This document shows positions 26,039 through 36,123 of a stretch of DNA of 64,000 nucleotides, piece after piece. Position numbers and translations under genes: made by a program. The stretch comes from JAMXLO01 sp963726125 (lineage in GTDB: Bacteria; Pseudomonadota; Alphaproteobacteria; Acetobacterales; Acetobacteraceae), in contig CAVSBG010000005.1 of assembly GCA_963726125.1 (NCBI GenBank), positions 124,001 through 188,000 on the forward strand. The letters run 5' to 3'. The first letter of the stretch is position 1. Every line of letters begins with the position of its first letter. The notes under the pieces are model-generated. The model worked only from the letters and a program-made list of their open reading frames with translations, made no database searches and was not told the DNA's origin.

Positions 26039-26206
26039 GGCATTGCCGCCGAAGCTTCGGGGGGAGACGAGCGATGACCATACGGACGGCTACTCGGCGT
26101 GGTGGTCGCAAGTCTCCCGACGCCAAGCAAATCCGATCGACGTGACCGTGCAATCTGCGTCAGCTTTCGACGGCCGCCCCGTCACCGCCGCGAGATAGAC
26201 CGGTGG

Positions 26207-27367
26207 TCAGATCCGCCGGACCGCCTCCGCCATACGACCCACGACCTCCCGCAGCACCGGCGCCGGCGACGCGAAATTCAGCCGGGCGAAGCTCGCGAAT
26301 TGCGCACCGAAGCTCTCGCCTGAATTCAGCCCGACGCGCGCGCGATCCAGGAAGAACTGCCCCGCCGGACACGGCAGCGCCAACGCGGAACAATCGAGCC
26401 ACGCCAGATACGTCGCCTCCGGCTGCCGCATCGTTACGCCTGGCAACTCCGCACCGATCGTCTGCGCCAGCCAGTCGCGGTTTGCCTTCAACTGCCCCAT
26501 GATCTCGTCGAGCCACGGCTGCCCATCATCCCACGCCGCGATCGTTGCATCGACGCCGGTAACCCCCGGCGAGCCAAGCAGGCGCGATGGAATGCGCGCA
26601 AAGAACCGCGTCTTCAGCTCAGCCGAACCGAAGTACACAACCGCACAGCGCAGCGCCGGAATGTTGAAGCTCTTGGTCGCCGAGGTGATCGTGATGGTGC
26701 GCGCGGCAATCTCGGACGAAAGCGATGCCAGCGGAATATGCGTGTTGCCGGGATAGACGATGTCGGCGTGGATCTCATCGGACACCACGATCAGGTCGTG
26801 CCGGATGGCGAACGCCGCCACATCTTCGAGCTCCGCGCGGTTGAAGGCGCGTCCCGTGGGATTCTGCGGATGGCAGAAGATCAACACCCGAGCGCGCGGA
26901 TCGGGCGCCGCCTCATACGCGGCGAGATCGAGCACCCAGCGCGTGCCGTTGTCGCGCATCGGATTGGCGATCAGCCGGCGGCCGGTGTCGGTGATCGCCG
27001 CCATAAACGGCGGATAGGACGGCAGTTGCAGCAGTACCGCGTCGCCCGGCTCGCTGAACGCCATTACCGAGGAAAAGCTGGCCTGCACCAGATCGCCGAT
27101 GGGATGCGCGTTGGTGGGATCGGTCGCCCATCCGAAACGGCCCTGCATGCGCCGGGAGAACGCGGCCTGCAACGCACCCTCGCGCGCGGCGTAGCCATAT
27201 TCCTGGTTGCGGGCGAGCCGCGCCATCGCCTCGGCGATCGGCGGTGCAACGCCGAAATCCATATCCGCGACCCAAGCCGGCAACACGTCGTCGGGGAACT
27301 TGTGCCACTTGTTGGTGCGGCGCGCGCGCAAGAAGGCGATGTCGAAGTCGGTCGTTCCGGTGGCCAT
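26207..27367 (-). CDS. PatB/MalY-family pyridoxal-phosphate C-S lyase or aminotransferase
   Basis: 386 residues, fold-type I PLP enzyme. The start MATGTTDFDIAFLRARRTNK and the WVADMDF motif mark the MalY/PatB (cystathionine beta-lyase-like) branch. Also visible are FCHPQNPTGRAF, VVSDEIHADIVYPG and the PLP lysine in TSATKSFNIPAL. The start at 27367 is the first codon in the conserved part. Members split cystathionine or other S-conjugates to a thiol, pyruvate and ammonia. The downstream gap (26039-26206) to the cytochrome-porin gene holds nothing recognisable. Confidence 0.93.
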   Translation of the reverse strand: MATGTTDFDIAFLRARRTNKWHKFPDDVLPAWVADMDFGVAPPIAEAMARLARNQEYGYAAREGALQAAFSRRMQGRFGWATDPTNAHPIGDLVQASFSSVMAFSEPGDAVLLQLPSYPPFMAAITDTGRRLIANPMRDNGTRWVLDLAAYEAAPDPRARVLIFCHPQNPTGRAFNRAELEDVAAFAIRHDLIVVSDEIHADIVYPGNTHIPLASLSSEIAARTITITSATKSFNIPALRCAVVYFGSAELKTRFFARIPSRLLGSPGVTGVDATIAAWDDGQPWLDEIMGQLKANRDWLAQTIGAELPGVTMRQPEATYLAWLDCSALALPCPAGQFFLDRARVGLNSGESFGAQFASFARLNFASPAPVLREVVGRMAEAVRRI

Positions 27368-27430
27368 GCGGCTGTTTCTCCCGTTCCCGTGCCGGCATAG
27401 CACCGCACGACAGCAGGTGCGAGATGCGCG

Positions 27431-28261
27431 CTATTCTGGCCGACGGATGATGAACATCATGGCGTCACGGCCGCTGACATGCTGAATCGCACGGTCGCCG
27501 CCTCCCTCATACCAGTCGAACAGCCCTTCCTGCTCGATTTCGCCGCCCGCCGCGGCCACAGCCTCGCGCAATTCCATCGGCGTATATTCGCGCACATGGA
27601 AGTCGTGCGCATGCCCCTCACGCACCTTGTCTCGTTGATAGATCGTGGCAAGCAGGCGCCCGGTCATCAGTCGGGCCACGTAGCCGCGGCTCAATGCATT
27701 GGGTGTAGATACAATCAGGTAGCCGCCAGGCCGCAACATCGACAGCAGGTCGGCAATCTGTTCGGTCGGTGATGCACGAACATGTTCAATGACCTCGGCA
27801 AACACGACGACATCCCATTCGCCCTGCAATTCCGGCATCGCTTGGCCAAGGGACTCAAAGTCGAGATCGACGTATCGGTGATACGATGAACCGAACCTTT
27901 GTGCTGTCTCCTCCGCTGGCAGCCGCCGCGGCAGGCTGGCGGTCTGGAGCCTGATGCCGCTGATGACTTTTCCATAAATCCGGGTGACGGGGCCGATACC
28001 ACAGTCGAGAACACGCGGCGACGCGACCCCGAGCCTGTCGCATATCGCCGAGAGCGCCCGTAACAGGTCCAGGAACCGCACGGCGTGGAACTGCGCGTAC
28101 GGATTGGTCTGGGCCTCCTCGTCGATCAGAGCGCGCGCCGCCGCCAGGTTGATGCTGCTGGATGTAAGGAACCGGCCCATCCGCTCCGACCGTTGCGCGA
28201 GTGAGTATTCGTGCCGGTAGAGCAGATCAGCAAACGCCAGCAGTGGTGTCTTTTCAGTCAT
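27431..28261 (-). CDS. SAM-dependent methyltransferase (class I)
   Basis: 276 residues. The SAM-binding motif I reads RVLDCGIGPVTRIYG; motif II-like WDVVVFAEVIEHV and motif III LRPGGYLIVSTPNALS follow in order. The start at 28261 is supported by AGGAG ten bases upstream. The target is unknown. It lies close behind the PatB-type lyase on the same strand (63 bp), and head to head with the toxin-antitoxin pair. Confidence 0.87.
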   Translation of the reverse strand: MTEKTPLLAFADLLYRHEYSLAQRSERMGRFLTSSSINLAAARALIDEEAQTNPYAQFHAVRFLDLLRALSAICDRLGVASPRVLDCGIGPVTRIYGKVISGIRLQTASLPRRLPAEETAQRFGSSYHRYVDLDFESLGQAMPELQGEWDVVVFAEVIEHVRASPTEQIADLLSMLRPGGYLIVSTPNALSRGYVARLMTGRLLATIYQRDKVREGHAHDFHVREYTPMELREAVAAAGGEIEQEGLFDWYEGGGDRAIQHVSGRDAMMFIIRRPE

Positions 28262-28362
28262 CGATGTCTCCTGGGCGCGAGTCCGAGGGCATACTTCAGC
28301 TTGCCCAGAATTAGCGACGCAAACAAATTGCACATCAGCGCCTTGTATCCTATAGTTCACAT

Positions 28363-28662
28363 ATGATCGAGGTTCGCCAGACGACGATCTTCAGGGAATG
28401 GCTGGACGGCTTGGTGGATCAACGGGCTGCGACACGCATCGCGCAGCGGATCGTGCGATTGCAAGCCGGCCTGCTGGGTGACGTGAAGCCTGTTGGCAGT
28501 GGAGTCTCGGAACTACGGATCGACCATGGACCGGGCTATCGGGTGTATTTGGTACAGCGAGCCCAGATTCTGATCATATTGCTCTGCGATGGCGACAAGC
28601 GATCGCAGCGGCGGGACATCGCCCTGGCGAGGACGCTGGCGGCGGAACTGGAGGTTGAGTGA
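28363..28662 (+). CDS. RelE/HigB-type toxin (addiction-module killer, Gp49-like)
   Basis: 99 residues. FREWLDGLVDQRAATRIAQR, GSGVSELRIDHGPGYRVYLV and LLCDGDKRSQRRDI are the hallmarks of the phage Gp49-like/RelE family of 'addiction module killer' proteins, ribosome-associated mRNA interferases. The antidote gene overlaps it by a TGATG junction. Toxin-first order is typical of higBA-type modules. All expected core residues are present and the gene appears intact. Confidence 0.92.
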   Translation: MIEVRQTTIFREWLDGLVDQRAATRIAQRIVRLQAGLLGDVKPVGSGVSELRIDHGPGYRVYLVQRAQILIILLCDGDKRSQRRDIALARTLAAELEVE

Positions 28663-28949
28663 TGGTCAAGACCGAACCATTCGATGCTGCGCGTTATCTG
28701 ACCGCGCCCGAGTCGCAAGCGGAACTGCTCAACGATGCGCTGGCAAGCGGCGACGCCGGCTACGTGGCGCAGACGCTCGGGGTGATCGCTCGGGCCCGTG
28801 GGATGACGGAGGTTGCGCGGACGGCTGGTGTAACCCGCGAAGCCCTGTACAAGGCGCTCAGCGAGAACGGCGATCCCCGACTGACCACATTGCTAGGGGT
28901 TGCGCGCGCGCTCGGAGTGACGCTGACGGCGCATATCGAACCCAAATAA
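28662..28949 (+). CDS. HigA-type antitoxin (HTH antidote protein)
   Basis: 95 residues. FDAARYLTAPESQAELLNDA and the helix-turn-helix TEVARTAGVTREALYKALSE match the 'addiction module antidote' family that pairs with Gp49-like toxins. Its start is the ATG overlapping the toxin stop (TGATG). It should neutralise the toxin and repress the shared promoter in the ~100 bp before 28363. Confidence 0.92.
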   Translation: MVKTEPFDAARYLTAPESQAELLNDALASGDAGYVAQTLGVIARARGMTEVARTAGVTREALYKALSENGDPRLTTLLGVARALGVTLTAHIEPK

Positions 28950-29071
28950 TCGGCGCCTGCTTTGCCGCTTTCTAACACGGCCGGAGCCAGATTGCCGAAC
29001 GGCACTTCCACATCACATTGCGAATGCGCTGCCGAGTTCCCAGACGTTACATATCCGTATGGGTGAGACAT

Positions 29072-29101
29072 AAGAAAAGGGCGGACCCTGCGGCCCGCCC
29101 C
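29072..29101 (-). terminator. Rho-independent terminator of groES-groEL
   Basis: Read on the minus strand, GGGCGG and CCGCCC pair around a CCGCAGGGT-rich centre and are followed by TTTTCTTA. The hairpin starts about 28 bases after the groEL stop. A compact stem with a T-tract is a good intrinsic terminator. Confidence 0.75.
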
Positions 29102-29128
29102 TTCCCATCTCTGTGATGAACGCCTGGA

Positions 29129-30775
<1,647 letters not shown>

Positions 30776-30802
30776 GTATTCGGTATCCTTATGTCGTTGA
30801 GA

Positions 30803-31120
30803 TTAAGCGGCCTTCCGCTTGGCGGCGGGCTGGCCCTCGATGATGCCCATGATGTCGGACTCCTTCATGATCAGGAGCTCCTCGCCATCGAGCTTCACCT
30901 CGGTGCCGGACCACTTGCCGAACAGGATGCGGTCGCCGGCCTTGACGTCCAGCGGCACCAGCTTGCCGGCTTCGTCGCGGGCGCCGGGGCCGGCGGCGAC
31001 GATTTCGCCCTCCATCGGCTTTTCCTTGGCCGTGTCAGGGATGATAATGCCGCCCGAGGTCTTTTCTTCGGCTTCAAGCCGACGGACCACGACGCGGTCA
31101 TGCAAGGGACGGAACTTCAT
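30803..31120 (-). CDS. groS: 10-kDa co-chaperonin GroES
   Basis: 105 residues. MKFRPLHDRVVVRRLEAEEK, the mobile loop KTSGGIIIPDTAKEKPMEGE and FGKWSGTEVKLDGEELLIM are typical. It caps the GroEL ring. AAGGAGC lies ten bases before the ATG at 31120; the frame runs to 31147 without similarity. The C-terminus extends a few residues (GQPAAKRKAA) beyond the usual end. First gene of the operon and preceded by a CIRCE element. Confidence 0.98.
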   Translation of the reverse strand: MKFRPLHDRVVVRRLEAEEKTSGGIIIPDTAKEKPMEGEIVAAGPGARDEAGKLVPLDVKAGDRILFGKWSGTEVKLDGEELLIMKESDIMGIIEGQPAAKRKAA

Positions 31121-31214
31121 TCGGATCGCTCCTTGAGTGATCAACAATCGGATGAACGGATTATGCCAACGAATCCCGCCGCGGCCCCTGCAATGGGCAC
31201 CGCGATGGTTGCTG

Positions 31215-31241
31215 TTAGCACTCCCCCCAGGGGAGTGCCAG
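31215..31241 (-). promoter_or_regulatory. CIRCE operator (HrcA-binding site)
   Basis: TTAGCACTC, nine bases, GAGTGCCAG: the inverted repeat of CIRCE with the left half perfect and two changes in the right half. It lies 95 bp upstream of groES, immediately after the predicted -10 box, so bound HrcA would cover the transcription start. HrcA repression released by heat is the known mechanism in alphaproteobacteria. Confidence 0.9.
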
Positions 31242-31243
31242 CG

Positions 31244-31271
31244 ATCTAGGCGCGTCGACGTGCAGAGTCAA
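31244..31271 (-). promoter_or_regulatory. Predicted groESL promoter
   Basis: On the minus strand TTGACT and CTAGAT are 16 bases apart and lead directly into the CIRCE element. They fit a vegetative-sigma promoter. A lone perfect CIRCE half-site (GAGTGCTAA, 31297-31305) lies about 25 bases further upstream. Confidence 0.65.
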
Positions 31272-31401
31272 GCGTTCGGCAGCAATTCGTATTGATGAGT
31301 GCTAAAGTATTGAATTCACTGCGATTTATGCTTGCCTAAGCAACCGGTTGTCATGTCATGCTGTTGTCGCAAATGCCGGCCGACAGCAGACGGAGATCGC
31401 G

Positions 31402-31662
31402 ATGAGCCTCGCCTTGCAGATGAGGGATTATCGGCTGACCACAGCCAGAATCTATTACCACATGCCCGACTATCCGGATGTCTTGCAGACCTACGTCTGG
31501 CAGGCAACCGACCTGCCGCCGGAGTTTCCAGAATTGCGCAAATTCCTGGAGTTCTGGAAGAAATCGCTCGACGGCAAGCTGCATTCGGTCCGCATCGCGT
31601 CCGCGCCGCTGATCCAGCCAGCCAGGTGGCGCCACGAAACCGCGTCTTACGCGGTGCACTGA
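31402..31662 (+). CDS. usg: Usg family protein
   Basis: 86 residues. MRDYRLTTARIYYHMPDYPD, LLQTYVWQ-type VLQTYVWQATDL, FPELRKFLEFW and LHSVRIASAPLI are the conserved core of the alphaproteobacterial Usg protein. The start at 31402 has CGGAGA seven bases upstream. Usg is widespread in alphaproteobacteria; no biochemical role is established that I can state. Its presence is a good clade marker. Divergent from groES. Confidence 0.92.
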   Translation: MSLALQMRDYRLTTARIYYHMPDYPDVLQTYVWQATDLPPEFPELRKFLEFWKKSLDGKLHSVRIASAPLIQPARWRHETASYAVH

Positions 31663-31801
31663 ACGCTCGGAACCAACGGCCCGACCTCGTGCGTGGGGCA
31701 TGTGCACCCACCGCGCGGAGTAATGGTCTGCAGATTGTGTGACCGATGCTTGACCGCGTCGCCTAGCACCAGCAATCGCGCCACGCCTATAATGCCCGAC
31801 C

Positions 31802-32896
31802 ATGCCTTTCGACGTTCGCGATTTCCCGGGCGCCCCACCCGAAGACCGCGCTGCAGGCCGCGGCAATCGACGTCGCGTCGCCGGTTGGCTGTTCCTCGTC
31901 GCATTCATGATTCTGGTGATGATCGTGCTCGGTGGCGTCACCCGTTTGACCGGCTCGGGCCTCTCGATCATGGAATGGGCGCCATTCTCCGGCGCGCTGC
32001 CGCCAATGAACGAGGCGGACTGGCAGCGCCTCTACCATCTCTATCAACAGATCCCGCAATACGCCCTGGTGAACCAGGGCTTCGGCCTCGCCGGCTTCAA
32101 GCAGATCTTCTGGCTGGAATGGACCCATCGCCTGTGGGGCCGCCTGATCGGCTTCGCCTTCCTGGTCCCGCTGATCTGGTTCTGGGCCACCGGCCGCATC
32201 GAGCACCGGCTCCGCGCGCGCCTCGTGCTGCTGTTCGTTCTCGGCGGACTGCAAGGTGCCGTCGGCTGGTTCATGGTCGCCTCCGGCTTCCAGCCGGACA
32301 CCACCGCCGTGTCACCCTACCGCCTGGTTATCCACCTGGCTCTCGCGCTGGCGCTGTACGTCGCCCTGGTGTGGACTGGCTTGACGGTGCTGCGCCCGCT
32401 GCCACATGGCCCTGCACCCAGCCCGCTGCTGCGCCGGATGTCCTGGCTCTGCTGTACATCCATCGCCCTGACCATTCTGGCCGGTGGTTTCGTCGCCGGC
32501 ACCCGCGCCGGCTTCACCTACAACACGTTCCCCCTGATGGATGGCAGCCTGCTGCCGTCCGGCTACGCGTCGCTCCAGCCGTTCTGGCTGAACTTCACGG
32601 ACAATCTCGCCGCAGTGCAGTTTGACCATCGATTATTGGCGACATTCACCGTGATTGTCGTGATCTGCACTCTGATCATCGGATTCATCAGCCGCCCGCC
32701 AACTGCGTCACGCCGAACCCTCGTGGCATTGGGCAGCCTTGCGGCGTGTCAGTACGTGCTCGGCGTTGCGACACTTCTGCTCGTCGTGCCCGTCGCCCTG
32801 GCAGCCATGCACCAGGCCGTCGCCACCATCCTGCTCACCGCCGCGGTCGTACTGTTGCATACGATCCGTCCAGCGCGTATCGCGCGCCGCGCATGA
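31802..32896 (+). CDS. ctaA: Haem A synthase
   Basis: 364 residues, eight predicted helices in two four-helix halves. VLGGVTRLTGSGLSIMEWAP, FWLEWTHRLWGRLIGFAF and VIHLALALALYVAL in the first half, and GGFVAGTRAGFTYNTFPLMD, QFDHRLLATF and MHQAVATILLTA in the second, carry the haem-ligand histidines. It converts haem O to haem A for aa3-type oxidases. A TATAAT at 31788-31793 stands only eight bases before the ATG, hinting at a leaderless message. The kinase gene begins 28 bp after it. Confidence 0.96.
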   Translation: MPFDVRDFPGAPPEDRAAGRGNRRRVAGWLFLVAFMILVMIVLGGVTRLTGSGLSIMEWAPFSGALPPMNEADWQRLYHLYQQIPQYALVNQGFGLAGFKQIFWLEWTHRLWGRLIGFAFLVPLIWFWATGRIEHRLRARLVLLFVLGGLQGAVGWFMVASGFQPDTTAVSPYRLVIHLALALALYVALVWTGLTVLRPLPHGPAPSPLLRRMSWLCCTSIALTILAGGFVAGTRAGFTYNTFPLMDGSLLPSGYASLQPFWLNFTDNLAAVQFDHRLLATFTVIVVICTLIIGFISRPPTASRRTLVALGSLAACQYVLGVATLLLVVPVALAAMHQAVATILLTAAVVLLHTIRPARIARRA

Positions 32897-32924
32897 CCCC
32901 GAAGTTCCGACCACCGCCATTTCC

Positions 32925-35232
32925 ATGACAGCGTCGATTGTCCCGGCTTCGCTGCTGACCGAAGCCGTGTTGGAGGCGATGCCAATCGGTGTCGCCGTGG
33001 TCGATGCCGACAAGCGTATCGTCCTCTTCAACGCGGCGTACTGCGCCTCGCTCGACCTGGCGCCGAACAGCTTCCCCCCTGGCATGCTGGTCGCCGACGC
33101 GTTGCGTGTCTCCGCCTATCGCGGCGTCTACGGACCGGGAGACCCGGAAGGGCAGGTCTCCGCCTTCATGGCGACCGATCGCTCGCGTGCCGGACGGCTG
33201 CGCCGCCGCACCTTCAACGGCCGCAGCTTCGACGTGCTTCAGGCGCCGCTGCCGTACGGCGGCTATGTCGTCTGCGCGGTCGAGACCACCGCACTGGTCG
33301 CCGCCCGCACCGAGTCCGAAACCGCCCTCACGCGGATCAACGCCGCACTGGCCACGCTTCGCACCGGACTTGCCACCTTCGGCCCGGACCGCAGGCTGTT
33401 GTTTGCGAACCGCCGCTTCGCCGAACTCCTCGGGCTAGCCCCCGACCAGCCGCCTGTCGGTATCGCATTCTCCGCTCTGCTGGATCTGCTGGCGGAGCGT
33501 GAGGAATTTGCCGGCTTCGACGGCGCCGCATTCATCGCCGCGCAGCGCGAGGCAGACCGTTCGCATCCCTCGGCGACACGCCGGGTTCGCGCTGGCGGTC
33601 AGGTCATCGACATCGCGTCGGATCCGCTCGCGGACGGCGGCTGGACCATGGCGGTGACCGACATCAGCGCACTTGCCGGTGCCGAGAATGACGCGCGCCG
33701 TCGCGCCACGCTGCTCAGTTCGATCCTCGACGCCGTGCCCCACGGCGTCTGCGTCTACGGGCCCGATCGCCGTGTCGCCATGTTCAATCGTGCCTATACG
33801 GACGTCATGACAGGCGCGCCCCTGGACGTGGGAGATCATGTCACCGACGTGATCCGCCGTCGTGCCGCCTTGGGCGAATACGGCCCTGGCGATGCGGAGC
33901 AGATCTACCGCCAGCAGGTGGCGTTCAACGTCAACCAACCACAGCAGCGCAAGCGGCGGCGGCCAAACGGCATGTCCCTGGACGTCCGCACCTCGCCGCT
34001 GCCAGACGGCGGCTATATCAGCGTCGTCACCGACATCACCCAGCTCAACGCCGCCGAGGAGGAAGTATCCCGCCGCGCACAGGAACTCGACGTGATGCTG
34101 TCCTGCATCCGTCATGGCGTGATGCTGTGGGGCGCGGACAAGCGGCTGCGCACCAGCAACGCCATCGTGACCGACCTGCTCGCCTATCCGCCCGGACTGT
34201 TGGTGCCGGGACAGTCGGAAGCCGTGGTCCTGGAGGACATGCTGGCACGCGGCCACTTCGGCAGCGGTGAGCAGGCCCGCGCTCAAGTCGCCATGCTGGC
34301 CACCCTCGACCGTTCCAAGCCCTATCGGCGGCAATTGGTCACCCCGGCCAACCGGGTGCTCGACACAAGGTCCGATCCCACGCCGGGCGGCGGTTGGGTG
34401 ACCACGTTCACCGACGTGACCGAGGCTGAAGCCGTCCAGAACGAATTGCGCCGCGCGAAGGAAGTCGCCGAGGCCGCCAATCAGGCCAAATCACGCTTCC
34501 TCGCCACCATGAGCCATGAACTGCGTACGCCTCTCAATTTGGTCATCGGCTTCTCCGACGCTCTGTTGCACGAATCGGCGAATCCGTCCCGCGCCCAGAT
34601 CGACGACTATGCGCAACAGATCAACGAAGCCGGCCACCATCTGCTCGGATTGATCAACAGCATCCTCGACGTCGCGCGTATCGAGTTCAGGCCGCTTCGA
34701 CTTCGCCGCCGACGCAGTGGACGTCCTGCGCCTGGTGCAAAGCGCCGCGCGCCTGTCCGACGCATCCGCCCAGGCCGCCGAGATCGTTCTGCTGACAGAA
34801 GTGCCAGACGCACTACCGGCGATCCGTGCCGACGAAAGGCGTCTCCGGCAGGCTCTCGGTCATCTGCTCTCCAATGCACTGAAGTTCACCGAACCCGGCG
34901 GCACGGTCATCGTCGGCGCCGCGCAGGAACCCGGCGGCGGCTTGCTGCTGTTTGTGCGCGACAGCGGTATCGGCATTGCCGAACAGGACCTCGACCGCGT
35001 GTTCGAGCCGTTCACCCAACTTGACGCCAGTCTGGCGCGCCGCTTCCAGGGCGCCGGCCTCGGCCTCTATGTGTCACGCGCGCTGGTCGTCGGCCACGGC
35101 GGCGAACTGACGCTGCGCAGCATGCCGGGCGAGGGAACCGTGGCCGAAATCCGCCTGCCCGCAGAACGGGTGATCCAAACGACCCCCTCCGCGGTGCGGG
35201 TCACATCGATGCCGACCGCAACCGACCGATGA
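32925..35232 (+). pseudogene. Soluble multi-PAS sensor histidine kinase, one frameshift
   Basis: About 768 residues when repaired. No signal peptide or membrane helix is visible. Four PAS-like blocks start near residues 15 (PIGVAVVDADKRIVLFNAAY), 145 (GLATFGPDRRLLFANRRFAE), 270 (PHGVCVYGPDRRVAMFNRAY) and 395 (HGVMLWGADKRLRTSNAI). They are followed by the dimerisation/phosphoacceptor helix with His about residue 531 (RFLATMSHELRTPLNLVIGF). An apparent extra T near 34686 shifts the frame; the ATPase domain then reads ALGHLLSNALKFTEPGGTVI, DSGIGIAEQDLDRVFEPF and GAGLGLYVSRALV. No response regulator adjoins it. Confidence 0.87.
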
Positions 35233-35364
35233 TCGCCCGACAAAAGTCGCAGATTGCGGCGACGCTATCAGCGAAGACGTGGATGCCGCGCAGCAGGTCG
35301 GCATGACGGTGAGGAGATATCGAACTGACAACGACCGACTGAACGTTCAAAAAGGCCACGGATA

Positions 35365-36087
35365 CTACACGTCCAGTGTCCCCGCACGCGCAGCGTCATA
35401 GCGTTTCGCCACCTCCGGCCAGTTCACCACGTTCCACCAGGCAGACAGGTAATCACCGCGACGGTTCTGGTATTTCAGATAGTACGCGTGCTCCCAGACA
35501 TCGTTGCCGAACAGCACCCGGCCGCCATCCATCAATGGCGTATCCTGGTTGGGCCGGTTCACCACTGCCAGCTTCCCGGTGCGATCAACGCTCACCATTG
35601 CCCAGCCTGAACCGAACTGCGTCAGCCCGGCGCGATTGACCGCCTCCTTCAGCTTGTCGAGCGAGCCGAAGTCGCGATCGATCGCCGCCGCAAGCTCGCC
35701 GCTCGGCGACCCGCCCTTGCCGCCCATCACCAGCCAGAACATCGAATGGTTCGCATGCCCACCAGCGTTGTTGCGCACTGTGGTGCGGATCGTGTCGGGC
35801 AGTTCTCCAAGCTTCGCCAGCATGCCGGACAGGCCCATGGAGGCCACTTGCGGATAGTCCTTCACCGCCGCATTCAGATTGGCAACGTAGGCGGCGTGAT
35901 GCTTGTCGTGATGGATCTGCATGGTCTGAGAATCGATATGCGGCTCGTTAGCGTCGGGCGCATAGGGCAACGGCGGCAACGTGAATGGCCCGCTAACTGT
36001 TTGGGCGAACGTTGCGTGGCGCGTCGCCAGAACAATGCTGCACGCGACACCACCGAACATGGCCTGGCGACGAGACAGAATCGGCAT
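35365..36087 (-). CDS. Tat-exported iron/manganese superoxide dismutase
   Basis: 240 residues. The N-terminus carries a twin-arginine signal (ILSRRQAMFGGVACSIVLAT, cut near TFA|QT). The Fe/Mn ligands are in IHHDKHHAAYVANL, NAGGHANHSMFW and the DVWEHAYYLKYQNRRGDYL motif. The enzyme dismutates superoxide. Most bacterial Fe/Mn SODs are cytoplasmic; this one should work in the periplasm after Tat export with its metal loaded. It lies 36 bp behind the yejF-type ATPase gene on the same strand, so it may be transcribed with the peptide importer. Confidence 0.94.
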   Translation of the reverse strand: MPILSRRQAMFGGVACSIVLATRHATFAQTVSGPFTLPPLPYAPDANEPHIDSQTMQIHHDKHHAAYVANLNAAVKDYPQVASMGLSGMLAKLGELPDTIRTTVRNNAGGHANHSMFWLVMGGKGGSPSGELAAAIDRDFGSLDKLKEAVNRAGLTQFGSGWAMVSVDRTGKLAVVNRPNQDTPLMDGGRVLFGNDVWEHAYYLKYQNRRGDYLSAWWNVVNWPEVAKRYDAARAGTLDV

Positions 36088-36123
36088 GACATCCTCCCGG
36101 GTAACGTGTTTGCCGGATTGTAG

